Origin: Paracamarosporium sp. OC-R06-R3 | Taxonomy: Eukaryota; Ascomycota; Dothideomycetes; Pleosporales; Didymosphaeriaceae | Reading direction: 5' to 3' | Length of the DNA: 61,062 bases | Assembly: GCA_019828545.1 (NCBI GenBank) | Contig: JACVRA010000503.1 | Coordinates: 1 to 61,062, forward strand | Shown: positions 21,381 to 32,239 of the stretch, piece by piece | How positions within the stretch are numbered: the stretch's first letter is position 1 | Layout of the letters: every line of letters begins with the position of its first letter | Program-made: the position numbers and the translations under genes | Notes under the pieces: model-generated | Told to the model about the DNA's origin: nothing | Database searches by the model: none | What the model saw: the letters and a program-made list of their open reading frames with translations, nothing else

Positions 21381-21995
21381 ATGTCGTCTTTCTTCACTGC
21401 TGTCGCCATTTGTATCATTATCGTGATATTCATCACCATTTCCATCGTCAGTTACAGAAAGCGGTCCTGTTGTGGCTTTATCAAATGGAACAAATCAGAT
21501 AAGAAGCAACTAGACCTCGAGATGCAATCCCAGCACAAACCATTTATCTCTTTCCCGGTTCAGCAAGAGCCACAATGGCAACATCAAGCGTATCCACAGC
21601 CACAAATGCAATACACAACGCAGTCACACCCCCAGTGGCAACCACCGATGCATCAGCAACCGCAAATGCAGCAGCCATACTATTCACCAGATCCTCAACT
21701 TTTTGCGCACAAACCACAACATGACCAATTCACATCGCCGCCACAGCAAGCACACGTTGAACGAACGTCATCTTTACACATGAACTTACCATCATCGCCC
21801 AGACTACAGAAAGCCGCTAAATCAAGATCAGAAATCGTGGATAAGAAAAAGATGTCATCAAGGCATTCAAAAGATCTTGAAGGGAGTGACTTAGGCAGCA
21901 AGCCTTATGATAGTAGTTCCACGGACTCTGATGCTCGGACGGCTCCGACACACAAGAAGAAGAGGAGTAAGCAGCTGGAAGCCACCGACGATTAA
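21381..21995 (+). CDS. Hypothetical single-span membrane protein with Q/P-rich cytoplasmic tail
   Basis: Single-exon 204-residue protein. Residues 5-24 form one strongly hydrophobic helix (FTAVAICIIIVIFITISIVS), followed by basic/cysteine residues (YRKRSCCGFIKW) that fit a cytoplasmic face and possible juxtamembrane palmitoylation. The middle part (about 50-135) is rich in Gln, Pro, His, Tyr and Met, with repeated QWQPPMHQQPQMQQP-like units. The C-terminal part is charged and Ser-rich (KKKMSSRHSKDLEGSD, then THKKKRSKQ). No known domain. It is likely disordered outside the membrane helix. Composition argues for a real protein. Confidence 0.65.
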   Translation: MSSFFTAVAICIIIVIFITISIVSYRKRSCCGFIKWNKSDKKQLDLEMQSQHKPFISFPVQQEPQWQHQAYPQPQMQYTTQSHPQWQPPMHQQPQMQQPYYSPDPQLFAHKPQHDQFTSPPQQAHVERTSSLHMNLPSSPRLQKAAKSRSEIVDKKKMSSRHSKDLEGSDLGSKPYDSSSTDSDARTAPTHKKKRSKQLEATDD

Positions 21996-24462
21996 GGAAG
22001 CTTGGATGGGATTCGTCGAAAATGTTGCTGTTAGAAATGCTTGATGCTAGCGAGCATTGTGCACTCATCGATTTGATATGTACATTGGTTACAAGTTTAG
22101 GTCTATACTATGCAAATAAGGATCGTAACTTTGACATGCTCCTGGGATATCGTCCTATGATATTCTATTTGAGTGAACACCTGACTCTTGGACTCTCTGG
22201 ATGTAGTCGCTTTTTAGACCCCGCAACAGACTAATTGATAACCGTGTTTTCGAGCGTATGAGATCAGCAGCCGGGAATCAGTCAAATTACTGCGTACTAC
22301 TTAATAGAAGCTACTTGCTGGAGGTCTTGGATTGACGTAGGCTATAATGTATGAGCCGACGCTCTCAATTGAGACAAGATTGTATGTGACAGTCCTTGTC
22401 CCCTAGATGTGTTATACAACCGAGAACCATGATTTAGATTAAGCATTCAGATTGCTGTTATGTCAACGCACTCTGGGATGATGGGATGATGTCTGTAAAC
22501 AGTCCAACACAACCAACATGCTCAGTTTTAATGACTCTCGATATTCCGGACTCCATCCATGCTTTGAATCAGCATTCTCATCAGAGGTAGCAGTTCTCCT
22601 TTCTCTCGAGCCGGATTCTGTTTTCTTTTCTTGTGGCCTAAGTATAAAATGGCTGAAGTGAGGCTATCCTGTGTACAAATCATCTGCATAATGAAGATTT
22701 TTTGTGTGATATTGTGAAATCGCTTGGTTTTTGAACATTCCTTATGTGCATTAGTATTATACTAGTCCGTAGTTCGCAACTATAGTGCTACTCTATAAGG
22801 TACGATGATATACCCCAGGACAATGTGGGGTTTCTGCGTGATACTAGTCCTGAAGTCGATGTGAGGTCCGCATTGGGATCTTGGTTATGGGTTGCTCGCA
22901 TCGCTAGGTAGTCTATGCACTCAAACATCCCTTGGCCCGTCCAAAGGGGAGCTACCGAGTAAGTGCAATCACAAATGCCAAGTATAAACGTATTCAAAAC
23001 CCTCACTGTTGCCAGTCTCACTGGAGAGAAAAGGCTTGCAAGCTAGATGGTGATTTCAGTCTCACCATAGGACGACGAGACCCTTCTCGAACAATCGGGC
23101 ATCCGATGGGTGCAGGCGACGCGGGTTTCAAAAGATCTCTTAGTATGAACTTAATCTCCCTAGCTCGATGCCTGAGCCGTTCAAGTCCGTGCGCAATGTG
23201 GGTTCGCGGACCCGCTTCGTGCAGCGCACCTTCACGTGAATCGTTTTCCCCACCACGTTCGCTTCCGTGTCCATTCCGCAGTCACAATGGCTAGCGGGTA
23301 TGCCTTGACCCAAAATTTGCAGCGGGTATTAATGAAGATTCTCAGCGATCTTCAAGCCAAGCTTGCAGCATGCGCGCACTCGCTTTCCCATGTATCGGTA
23401 TCATAGAGGCCGAACGCGAAGCGAAACTCTGTCGAGGATCCCGCCAAATTCCTGGTCGCCCACGAACTTGTAAATACACAGTATGACGAGTCACTTGACG
23501 CGCTAATGTCATGGCGTTGTCGTAACTGACAGCTCGGGCCGGGCGGCGCACGGGTGTCCACGTGGGACGGCATCAAGATCTCGATAGTGAAACAACTACT
23601 CTACAATCGTCAGTCTTCTCAGGAGTGCAACTCAATGTGATTTATTTCAAGGGTCAACGTTCAAAACCCCTCTCGATGAGAATGAAGCGGAACTTACTGC
23701 AGAAGCCACCTGACCAGCAAATCAGAATTCGCCGAGCTAGTTGTAATGATCATAACAGATTGTGGAACCCAGGAGCAGATCTTTGATGGGCAACATTGGC
23801 AACCTTTGCAGCCAAGGACTGATCGTACATCCTCATGGCTGATCGGCGACCTTCTCAAATACGGAAAATTGCAAAATCGGCGCGAACGTTTGCGGAGGGC
23901 TCCACTTCCACGTTGTCTAAAATATGCCGAATGCATAGCTCGCCCAGCCCTACCATTCATTCCACGAACACTAAACTGAGTCTGGGCGACTAATCTGCAA
24001 CTTTGGCGATAAGCGGCTCTTCACCCCTGCCAAACTCTATATTGCTTGCAGCTAATGGTCCATTGGCTCGGCACCGTATCATCGACAAGGAGCATCTCAA
24101 AAACGGTCATGATTGACAAGAAATTGTCCCTGGGATACCCACCTTGGGCGCTGAATAGGGCCGTCTGTGTCAAGTTGGGCGATATGCAGCATTTAGTGAT
24201 ATCTACTTCCCGAGCAAATCCCACGCTCCATTGACAATCCACCATCCCTCTCACGAACTTATGGTCGTGCCCCAAAGTGCGCTAGGGTTTTTTTTCAGTT
24301 CCGCATGGGAAAAGAAGGTTTACCCTGCATACCTATGCGACACAAGCCAATACAGAAACAACTGGTGACGTGGGTTTTAAAGTCTGGCTGTGCGCGCTCT
24401 TCTCGATTCATTGCTGTTGATCATTCTCTCGAGGGTTTACCTGAAAGGAGTGGTACTGCAAC
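21996..24462. other. Gene-poor region, about 2.5 kb
   Basis: No open frame here has recognisable protein character, and I found no tRNA or tandem array. One 10-bp palindrome TTCACGTGAA is at about 23232-23241, and a TATAAAA occurs near 22643 without a gene behind it. The last few hundred bases are the promoter of the receptor gene. Confidence 0.4.
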
Positions 24463-25955
24463 ATGGCCGACGTGGCCAGCCTGAGGAAGCATGTGGATGG
24501 ACTCTACCGCCGCGGTGGAGGACTCGAACCTCCATCAGACGTTGTTATGTCCTGGCCAGCCCCGAACTACATCGACCCGGAGACACATGGCGATGGCGGT
24601 CCTATCGCGGTGATCGCATTTCTGGCGTTGAGCATCATAGTGTACCTCGCTCGCATGTGGGCACGAGTAGTTCTGTCGAAGAACGCTGGACTCGACGATT
24701 GGATCATGACAGCCGCTATCATCCCACTTATTGGAGCAGCTATCGCGGTGATACTTGGTAAGCAACCTCTGTACCAAAGGTTTGATCTGGCTTACCATTA
24801 TGCAGCATGCCGGACATACGGTTTCCAATGGCACACATGGGATCAAACTCCAGAGACATTGATAACATCCAGAAAGGCAAGTACATACACGATTTCAACG
24901 AACCAGAACGTTTCTGACTTGCCAAGGTCATCCTGATCATCGAAGTCCTATACCTGGCCGCTACCAGTCTGATTAAGTTATCAATCCTTTGCTTCTATAA
25001 GCGGATCGCGAACGGATCGATAACGAACACTTTCGTATACTGGGTCTGGAGTTCAATCGCGTTCGTCATAGCATACTTCATTGCTTTCACGTTCACGATC
25101 GTCTTTTTATGCTCGCCTGTCGAGGGATACTGGCACTACTTTGACATCTCTTGGAGGCTTACGCATGAACTTAAGTGCCATAATGAAGCTGCTATAATTG
25201 TCACCGTAGTTATCATCAGCACCCTGCAAGACTTCTTTCTTTGCGCATTGCCAATTGTTCTGATCTGGAATCTTCATATTTCGAAGAGACAGAAGGCTGC
25301 GCTTTGTGGAATCTTTGGCTTGGGTTTATTGTAAGTGCCCCTGCGAAGCGAGAAGCGCGGATCATAGTTTGGACTGACCGTTATCAGGACTTGTGTATGC
25401 GGTGTCCTGCGAGCCTACTATGCGACCTACGTTTACTACTACACATACGATATTACCTGGTATGCATGGTACGGATGGATATGGACAGCTCTTGAGGCAC
25501 AGCTTGGTGTCATTTGCGCTTGTGCACCAGCCCTGAAAGGCTTCTTCAAGCGATACTTCAGTATCAACACCATACGCAGCGGTGTATATGCCTACGGTAC
25601 AGGAAAACAAGACTTCAATGAAAGGAGAGCCCCTGGATATGGAATTAGTCCTGGAAATTCGCTCGCTACCTCACACGTCGAAGGCAGCATGTGGGAGCCG
25701 GGAAGTCTTCCCATGAATCGGATTGTAGTCAGTACAACCACGAATGTCATAGAAGACAGGGACGAGTCATCCAGTCAAGGAAGCAACTCGAGCACAAAGA
25801 ACTTGACTGCGCTCCCAATGACTACGCCACCTAGCACGTATGGCCACGAGACGAAAAATTCAATCCCTTCGATCTGGAACAAAAATCGCACCGTCATCTC
25901 GACTTATGGGCAGAGCGACGAACTTGACATCGAGAAGCACGCACGAGGCGTTTGA
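24463..25955 (+). CDS. PTH11-like seven-helix integral membrane protein (rhodopsin-like fungal domain)
   Basis: Four exons (24463-24757, 24806-24876, 24927-25330, 25388-25955) encode 445 residues. Intron 2 has a GC donor (AAG then GCAAGT) and a normal CTGAC...AAG end; only this choice keeps frame. Seven hydrophobic segments are visible, from PIAVIAFLALSIIVYLARMW to WTALEAQLGVICACAPALKG. Family landmarks are the conserved loop YGFQWHTWD, EVLYLAATSLIKLSILCFYKRI, and CxC...LRAYYATYVYYYTYD near helix 6. The long Ser/Thr-rich C-terminus is cytoplasmic and probably phosphorylated. Proteins of this class are surface sensors or transporters of unknown ligand; there is no CFEM domain at the N-terminus. 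Full length. Confidence 0.9.
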
Positions 25956-26029
25956 AAAGGCTGGACCTACCCCTACATGATTCACATAATAACAGGAAGA
26001 AAAACAAAAGAATGGTATCGAAAAGCCGC

Positions 26030-26622
26030 CTATCGCTTCTTCTTCGGGCCACTGGTCAACGCATAACCTTCGCCTAGAACCGCCCCTGTGCCGAATCCAG
26101 ACGACATAAAGTCGGCCACATAATGTTCCTTACCAAACGCAACCTTGTGTACCTGCTGCAGAAGATCTTCGGGCGTGCTCTTCGACGGAACAAATACCAA
26201 CCCAGCATCCACCGCCGGCTTCTCCGTCCCAACATAGTTTCCTTCTGCATCTTTCGCATAATGCTTCAAGTACCACTCTCTGGGCATCTTTCGCACGATT
26301 ACGGAATGCGTGACTTCTTTGCGGTTTTTCGAAAACAACTTCCTGAAGTTGATGTTTTCGGTGCTGTGGATCATCGGGACGGAAATGACCTCCTGAGGAT
26401 CACCGGTGCTGAGGCTCGCCATGTCTGCGCTGACATTGTCGACCAGGGAACGTTGGTTGGCTGTAGGCGGGCCGGTGTAAGAAGGTGGTGGGGCGCTGGA
26501 GCTTGGTCAGCATGTTGCGGAGATTTATGTATATTAGCGTGGCGTTGGAATACTTACTCTGCTCCAGAGTTGGTGGAGCTCTCGGCTCGGGCTTCTTCTT
26601 TGGAGAGAGTAGGAGTGGCCAT
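26030..26622 (-). CDS. Hypothetical protein, conserved-looking, 178 residues
   Basis: Exons 26558-26622 and 26030-26501 are joined by a 56-bp intron (GTAAGT...CTGACCAAG). The N-terminal 60 residues are Ser/Pro/Ala-rich (SSAPPPSYTGPPT). The rest has a compact globular composition (SVPMIHSTENINFRKLFSK, then MPREWYLKHYAKDAEGNYVG) and ends in a basic PKKKR tail. Starting only at the internal ATG 26422 would lose the N-terminal 48 residues, but the spliced model keeps frame through the junction (GAD). I do not recognise the family. It is tail-to-tail with the receptor gene, only 74 bp between stop codons. Confidence 0.75.
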
Positions 26623-27318
26623 GTCGATCGTATAAGATTTCAAAATTGTTATTGAGAAGTTGTCTCGTTTCAACAACAGATTAAAGACAGTGTAGAATTA
26701 GAAGAGTTTCTGGTCAGGCAATGTTCACTTGTTGTATGCGGGGCGTTCGCGATACTTATTTAGTTATGCGACGGACTGCGCCCCGTCATTTAAGCTGAGA
26801 GATTGTGGCGTCGAGACACAGCCACCCCATTCCCGTAATCACAGTCAGTGTAACAATAGGGAACAGATCTTCGCAAAAACATGGAGACACTTATAGCAGA
26901 AAACATTTGCGATTTTCGTTCGTCTAATTGTGTATACTAAAGGGGACAGTATGTGATCGTGCCAATATTCCCGTATTGATAGCAGACGTGAACAACATTG
27001 GGAACCATCGTGCTTTGAATGAACAGCTATCCACGGCGGGCGGGTAGTACGAAACATACATGTACGATGCTCAGCCTTGGGCTCGGGGCGAATCACCACG
27101 ATAGCACGTGACGGCGCTTACCTTCTTCGGCTGACCGAGGCCTTTCCCCCGCATTTGGTGGTGAAATGGCAGATTTGATACGATAAGTGGGAATGACTCC
27201 ACTGCTCTGAAAATTGCACAACACATAACCGGTGAGCATTGAACCTTGCTTAGCAACTCGTTGTCTATCCATCGAGTGAATTGTACCAATCAATCGAACC
27301 TACCATTGGTCTTCCACA
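26623..27318. promoter_or_regulatory. Divergent promoter of the 178-residue protein and the nitrilase
   Basis: About 700 bp between divergent starts. AT-rich on the left, with a CACGTG-type element (AGCACGTGAC) at about 27103-27112. No gene recognised. Confidence 0.35.
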
Positions 27319-28617
27319 ATGCCGCAGATATTGAAACTTGCATCCGCACAAAGCCGGACTCTCTCCACGACAGCGGAAACATTACAAGCGCTTGAACGAA
27401 CGACACGAAATGCCGCAGAGCAAGGCGTCGATATCATTCTGTTCCCAGAAGCATATCTAGGCGGCTACCCAAGGACCTGTTCTTTCGGCAGTGCTGTGGG
27501 AGCCCGCACATCCGAAGGTCGCGAACAATTTCTGGAGTACTTCCACGCAGCCGTTGACCTAGGCGACACACCAGCTGGTGCTGGAGATGACTGGGTAGAG
27601 CGACGCCTGGAATTGCCCAAGGGCAAGAAGTTTCGGGGTGATGGTACGAGAGAGGAGCTTGAGCGCATCGCCCGCGAGACCGGTGTCTTCGTTGTCACTG
27701 GACTCGTTGAGCGCTGCGCAGGTACTCTCTATTGTGGCGCTGTTTACGTATGTCCCAAACTGGGGGTGCTGGGCAAAAGGCGAAAGGTGATGCCTACTGG
27801 CAGTGAGCGAATGATATGGGGCCAAGGGTCGCCTTCAACCCTGCGCGCTGTCACGACGGAGATCAAAGGGGTGAGGCTGTGCATGGCGGCCGCGATCTGC
27901 TGGGAAAACTACATGCCACTATTGAGACAGTCCCTCTACAGCCAGAACGTCAACTTGTGGTTTGCGCCGACTGCAGATGCGCGCGATACCTGGGCAGGCT
28001 TGATGAGAACGATTGGTGTAGAAGGAAGATGTATCGTTGTCAGCGCAAACCAGTGCGTCAAGAAGAACCAACTACCTAAGTGGATCACAGGAGAGACTAC
28101 GAACGGTACGCAGGCAACGACGAAGCCGGCCAACAGTGCAGAACATACAATAACCGAGCTTGGGAAGAATAGACCTCGGAGGAGAAGCACCATCACGATA
28201 ACCGAGGAGAAGAACGAGATATGCTGGCCTATTGCTGAAGAAGACCCGAAAAATGGCGCTCTGCCAAACGGCGACAGTGTCGCGGTCGAGGATGAGCCTC
28301 CAACGGTTGTCCGAACTTCATCACCCGAAAGTAAGCTCGCATCAAGAGTGCCCTCTGCCACGTCTTCCAAAGCACAGGCGCAAGCAGATCCAAATACCGA
28401 TGAGTTCGTCTGCCGCGGTGGCTCCTCCATCATCTCTCCCTTTGGTGAGATTCTCTCAGGTCCATTGTGGGAGGTTGAAGATGAAATGCTAGTAACAGAG
28501 GTGGATTTTGAGGATTGTGAGAGAGGGCGATTGGATATGGACGTGGCAGGAAGTTATGGAAGATTGGATAGTTTCCACTTAGTGGTGGATGGGTTGGATT
28601 TAAACCCTCCTCCGTAA
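27319..28617 (+). CDS. Nitrilase (carbon-nitrogen hydrolase family) with inserted disordered segment
   Basis: Intronless 432-residue protein. The catalytic triad is readable: Glu44 (LFPEAYLGG), Lys156 ([13 protein letters not shown]) and nucleophile Cys194 ([11 protein letters not shown]). CWEN is the true-nitrilase signature (nitrile to acid plus ammonia) rather than amidase. The core ends with [16 protein letters not shown] and the [12 protein letters not shown] strand. Residues about 250-365 are low-complexity (Thr, Glu, Lys, Ser) before the final strands [19 protein letters not shown], so the usual 320-residue fold carries a roughly 110-residue insertion. No intron consensus explains the insert, because the frame stays open and splicing is not required. 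Probably cytosolic; substrate unknown. Confidence 0.9.
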   Translation: MPQILKLASAQSRTLSTTAETLQALERTTRNAAEQGVDIILFPEAYLGGYPRTCSFGSAVGARTSEGREQFLEYFHAAVDLGDTPAGAGDDWVERRLELPKGKKFRGDGTREELERIARETGVFVVTGLVERCAGTLYCGAVYVCPKLGVLGKRRKVMPTGSERMIWGQGSPSTLRAVTTEIKGVRLCMAAAICWENYMPLLRQSLYSQNVNLWFAPTADARDTWAGLMRTIGVEGRCIVVSANQCVKKNQLPKWITGETTNGTQATTKPANSAEHTITELGKNRPRRRSTITITEEKNEICWPIAEEDPKNGALPNGDSVAVEDEPPTVVRTSSPESKLASRVPSATSSKAQAQADPNTDEFVCRGGSSIISPFGEILSGPLWEVEDEMLVTEVDFEDCERGRLDMDVAGSYGRLDSFHLVVDGLDLNPPP

Positions 28618-29195
28618 TCGGTGCTGTACATAGCGAGTCATGTATATATTAGAGTAATTGCTTGTCAAGTAGAAGGGTCCATGATGCAACATATCTGAAC
28701 AACTAGGTACCGGTTGAAACTTGACTTTTTAAGTTTGTTGACGTTTAGCTACGCACACCCATCTGTTTCCTACATATGGATTGATTTATCCTTCCTTGCG
28801 CTACGTGCCTCTACTGGTAGAGCTCTATGGCAGGGAAACACGATGGTTCGACCGTTAAACAGGGATGTTCATTACAGATAAAGCAGAAGAAACCAGAATC
28901 AAGTAGAAAATCACTGGAGCAAGAAGTTGATTTGCAAAGAGACTGGAATAAGCCTGAATTGAAATTGCACAGATGCATTAACATCGAATGTATTTTGCCT
29001 AGATAAAGCTTGAGCGGAGGTACATGTTTGCTAGGAGCTCCGATTCTCATGCCTACCAGAAGGTGATTGGTGCGATGGTATGTGACATTCGTCATGCTCC
29101 TTTGGTGCACACAGTATCTCCTCTGATACACTCCGTCCGGAGCAGTCTCCTACGCTGAGTCGAAAAATCTTATTTTCAACCCCTCTACTGCGTAC
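28618..29195. other. Intergenic between convergent nitrilase and CUE genes
   Basis: About 580 bp, AT-rich, holding both 3' flanks. A 106-codon open frame on the minus strand has no protein-like composition and is not counted as a gene. Confidence 0.4.
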
Positions 29196-29851
29196 TTATA
29201 CTGTTTTCTGCTCTGCCTTCGCCTTTGCCTCCATCTTTCGTCTCGCTGCAAGGATCATCTCTTCCCTCCTCCTCTGCAAATTCGCTTGCCGCTCGTTCCT
29301 ATCCTGCGACCACGCCTTGGCCTTTCGCTGCTCTTCCGAACTTGGCTCGGCATCTTGACCGACCTTGGATGTGAGATTGTACCGCGTTATCAGGTCCGGC
29401 TGCGCAGGCTTCGCAGGCTGTCGGTTTGCTGGCGGGCGTTGTGTACCGGACGGTGTACCTGTTCGCGAGGGCGGAAGTTGGAATGACGTCGGAGGCTGTT
29501 CGCATATTAGTAATATTTCCTTCACAAGATATTTCTCGAATATGGTTTCCTCGTCCCCTCGAAGAGATAGGTTGAGCCTACCTGCTCTAATGACCTGCCC
29601 CCAAGAACCGTCTCAGTGATGGCCTGCGCATTCCCACCGTTCCTGCTCAAATTCCACGCTATTACCCGCCGGTCTAGCTGTGGGAATATCTGCACCAACT
29701 GATCTATTTGCGCGGGGTTGATCCTCGGGGTGCGGTTGGCGGCGGATGTGGGGGCGCCAGCGGTTGCGGGCTTGAACCACCATCGTACAACGAGGACGGT
29801 GACGGCCAGGAAGACGATGAGTTGTGGTATGTTCAGGGTTTGTTCTGCCAT
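29196..29851 (-). CDS. CUE1: CUE-domain ER membrane protein (Cue1-like)
   Basis: Two exons (29582-29851 and 29196-29495) give 189 residues, phase-0 intron of 86 bp (GTAGGC...CGAACAG). An N-terminal membrane anchor (about 8-25, IPQLIVFLAVTVLVVRWWF) precedes a CUE domain (about 44-86, INPAQIDQLVQIFPQLDRRV to ETVLGG). A Pro/Gln-rich linker and a basic C-terminal helix follow (RRREEMILAARRKMEAKAKA), where yeast Cue1 binds the E2 Ubc7. This order matches Cue1, which recruits Ubc7 to the ER surface for ER-associated degradation. Reading through the intron would stop before the C-terminal helix, so the spliced form is the functional one. The function is inferred from architecture. Confidence 0.85.
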
Positions 29852-30362
29852 GGTCGTGGCGTAAGTGTGGGTATAGAGCGGTGCGCAAAGGTGATGGCGG
29901 TGGGAGGGCCGCGAGCGGCTAAGGTTTAAGGTAGAAGGGTTGATTCACGGCGGTTCGGGAATCAGTCGTTTTGGCGTGACAGACTTATGAAAGGTCGCGT
30001 GTGGGTGGCAGTGTAGGTTGGCACGCGAGGTGTGGTGTTTAAGTGCACCATGTTACACGCCCAAGTTGATTATCTCGGGTCAACTTCGGCGGTGCTCTGC
30101 CCCGCAATCGCCGAACCATCACCGTTAGCGCACGCCCCTTTCCCCAAATCCGCGACCCACATGTTCCTCCAACTCACGACTCCTCGTTGTCGCACTCGCA
30201 ACTGCTCACCGCCAAAGGATTGCCTTGAGGCTTTCGCTCCCTACACCATGTTTTAGTCTGCGATTCTGTGATACCCCATTTTTATATTTAGTTGTTCAAC
30301 ATTTACGTCCGTATATACATAATCTACTGTAGCGCGAATCATCACGCCATACACGCGCCGCA
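29852..30362. promoter_or_regulatory. Divergent promoter of the CUE and double-psi beta-barrel genes
   Basis: About 510 bp between divergent starts; no coding region recognised. Confidence 0.35.
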
Positions 30363-31135
30363 ATGACCACTCTGGACGCCACGGCCAAAGAGTTGAAGGT
30401 ACCAGAAGCAGCGTATGGAACACAAAGCAGTGCATATGATGCGTCGGACTGGGAGGTTCCTGAAGAAGGCACAGCAACGAGACGGAGACTGCATTTTGGA
30501 TCTACGACTACGCGCTGGGCTATCGCAGATCGTTTCGACCGCATATTTCCCCCGTATAGGCGATACATAGGCCTCAAACGTCGGACGTTTCTCCTCGTTC
30601 TCCTAGCTGTACTACTCGCTATCATTGCGCTCGCCGTAGGCCTCGGTGTGGGCTTAGGCAGAAAGCACAAGTGAGCCTATGTGTGAGCCCATCACGTCCT
30701 ATGTACTGACTTTGACACTTCGCAGGGACCAAAACCTCCCACTGCCTAGTAACTCTCAAACCTTTACCGGCGACTTGACATACTATAATCCTGCGCTGGG
30801 CGCATGTGGCATTGAAAGCAACGATAACTCTGCCATCGTCGCAGTGTCACATATAACATTTGACGCGGCGCAGACAGGTAGCGACCCGAATCAGAATCCG
30901 CTTTGCGGGAGGAAGATCAGGGCAAGGAGAGTAAGAGAGGATGGGAAAACGATCAGCATCGATGTGACTGTTGTAGATCGCTGTGAGTCTTAGCAAGTGG
31001 CTCTACTGGAAGTTGGACTAACGGTGGCTAGGTACCGGGTGTCAACCCACTGACATCGACGTCAGTCCTACTATGTTTGACAAAATGGCGGACCATGATT
31101 TGGGGAGGGTGGATGTAACTTGGGCGTGGTTGTGA
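30363..31135 (+). CDS. Membrane-anchored RlpA-like double-psi beta-barrel protein
   Basis: Three exons (30363-30670, 30726-30982, 31032-31135) encode 222 residues. The first about 75 residues are cytoplasmic-type. A single membrane helix follows (FLLVLLAVLLAIIALAVGLG, about 76-97), then a basic stop, so it reads as a type II protein with the C-terminal domain outside. That domain shows the fungal barwin/expansin-like pattern TFTGDLTYYNPALGACG, then CGRKIRARR, then VTVVDRCTGC, then DIDVSPTMFDKMA and a final VTWAWL. Exon 3 is required to complete VDRCTGC and the terminal strands. Secreted relatives are common; an uncleaved transmembrane anchor is the special feature. Carbohydrate binding or cell-wall attachment is inferred. 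Confidence 0.88.
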
Positions 31136-32014
31136 GCTATACGCACTACCTGCACTATTACGCCGGTTTGCTCTACGACCTTGTTGCCATTTCAATGAAA
31201 TAGATACCCAAATTCTACTGCGAAGCTTCTTACCGAATATGCTTTCGTCTTCTTCCAAACAATTCGTGCATAATTATGTTGGTTTGCCACTGGACTTGCA
31301 GTAGCATTGTACTCCTCGTGGTATCTTGATGGATCCCTATAACCGCGTAAGACCCACGTACGATACAACGAGAGAATTTCATGATATAAAGGGATTCTCT
31401 TCCATGTTAATCTTGGAACACCACTACGTAGCAATTTCCCAGACACCAAAAGTACCCCGGAACGAAAGTTATATTCGTCTCTCATCTTCCACAAGTTTCT
31501 ATACAGGAAGTAACATCATCGAATCATGGCAATTTCATGGCTATTCGCGAATACACAGAGGACTTGAGAGCAAGCTGCCCAAGAAACCCGGCCTAAGATT
31601 GTGTACAGGAAAACGCCGAAAATGATTGGAACATGTGCGTTCTCTGGGTTCGTACGGCAGGTCACCTTGTCTCATGAGCAGAATCAACACGCCATTGAAA
31701 TCATTCGAGGAATGTTATACACGTTTCAAAGATTTGAGAAATGACCTAGTATGGGTCCAGACCGTATGGGTCTCAAACCAGGTCTCAAGATCTAATGGGG
31801 CTATAGATACAAGTTGACAAGCTGAAGTGACACCAGATGACTTGAATGCCTGCGCCAATAATACTCCGGACCCCCATGCGCCAAACCCAATAAGTCCCCA
31901 GCCTTGCTTACAATCTTCTGTGGCAGCCAAATTCCTTCGTCATTCACCACATCCAGCCTTCCCTACGCTCGTTAGCTTACCTCTCCAAATCACCAGCGCG
32001 CACTCACCTAGAAC
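31136..32014. other. Intergenic, no gene seen
   Basis: About 880 bp. Short frames on both strands lack protein character. A 10-bp palindrome ATTCGCGAAT is at about 31543-31552. Confidence 0.35.
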
Positions 32015-32239
32015 CTACAAGTACGTCCTCCCAGAAGGCGTCAGATCGCGTGCCTGTCTCAACTGCCGGCTATGCTCGAGCAAGCCCTGGGAGTCGGCCT
32101 TCTCTGCGCCGCCTCTGCGAAGAGCGTACGAGTACCATGTCTTGAAAGACTGCTTCTTTAATGAGGTAGGATAGCGGACGCCTTTGGCACGGTGGGCTTG
32201 CAGAATCATCGTTTCGAGACTGCGAGTTTGGGCAGGCAT
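32015..32239 (-). CDS. Possible small hypothetical protein, 74 residues
   Basis: An open frame from ATG 32239 with a protein-like, basic composition (LETMILQAHRAKGVRYPTSL, then FKTWYSYALRRGG) and no low-complexity bias. It could end at the TAG or be spliced at a GTACTT donor just before it. I recognise no family and it may be a chance frame. Confidence 0.3.
   Translation of the reverse strand: MPAQTRSLETMILQAHRAKGVRYPTSLKKQSFKTWYSYALRRGGAEKADSQGLLEHSRQLRQARDLTPSGRTYL

Noticed and set aside
28811..29131. 106-codon minus-strand frame between nitrilase and CUE genes
   Set aside because: No motif, no plausible promoter, sits where two 3' UTRs converge.
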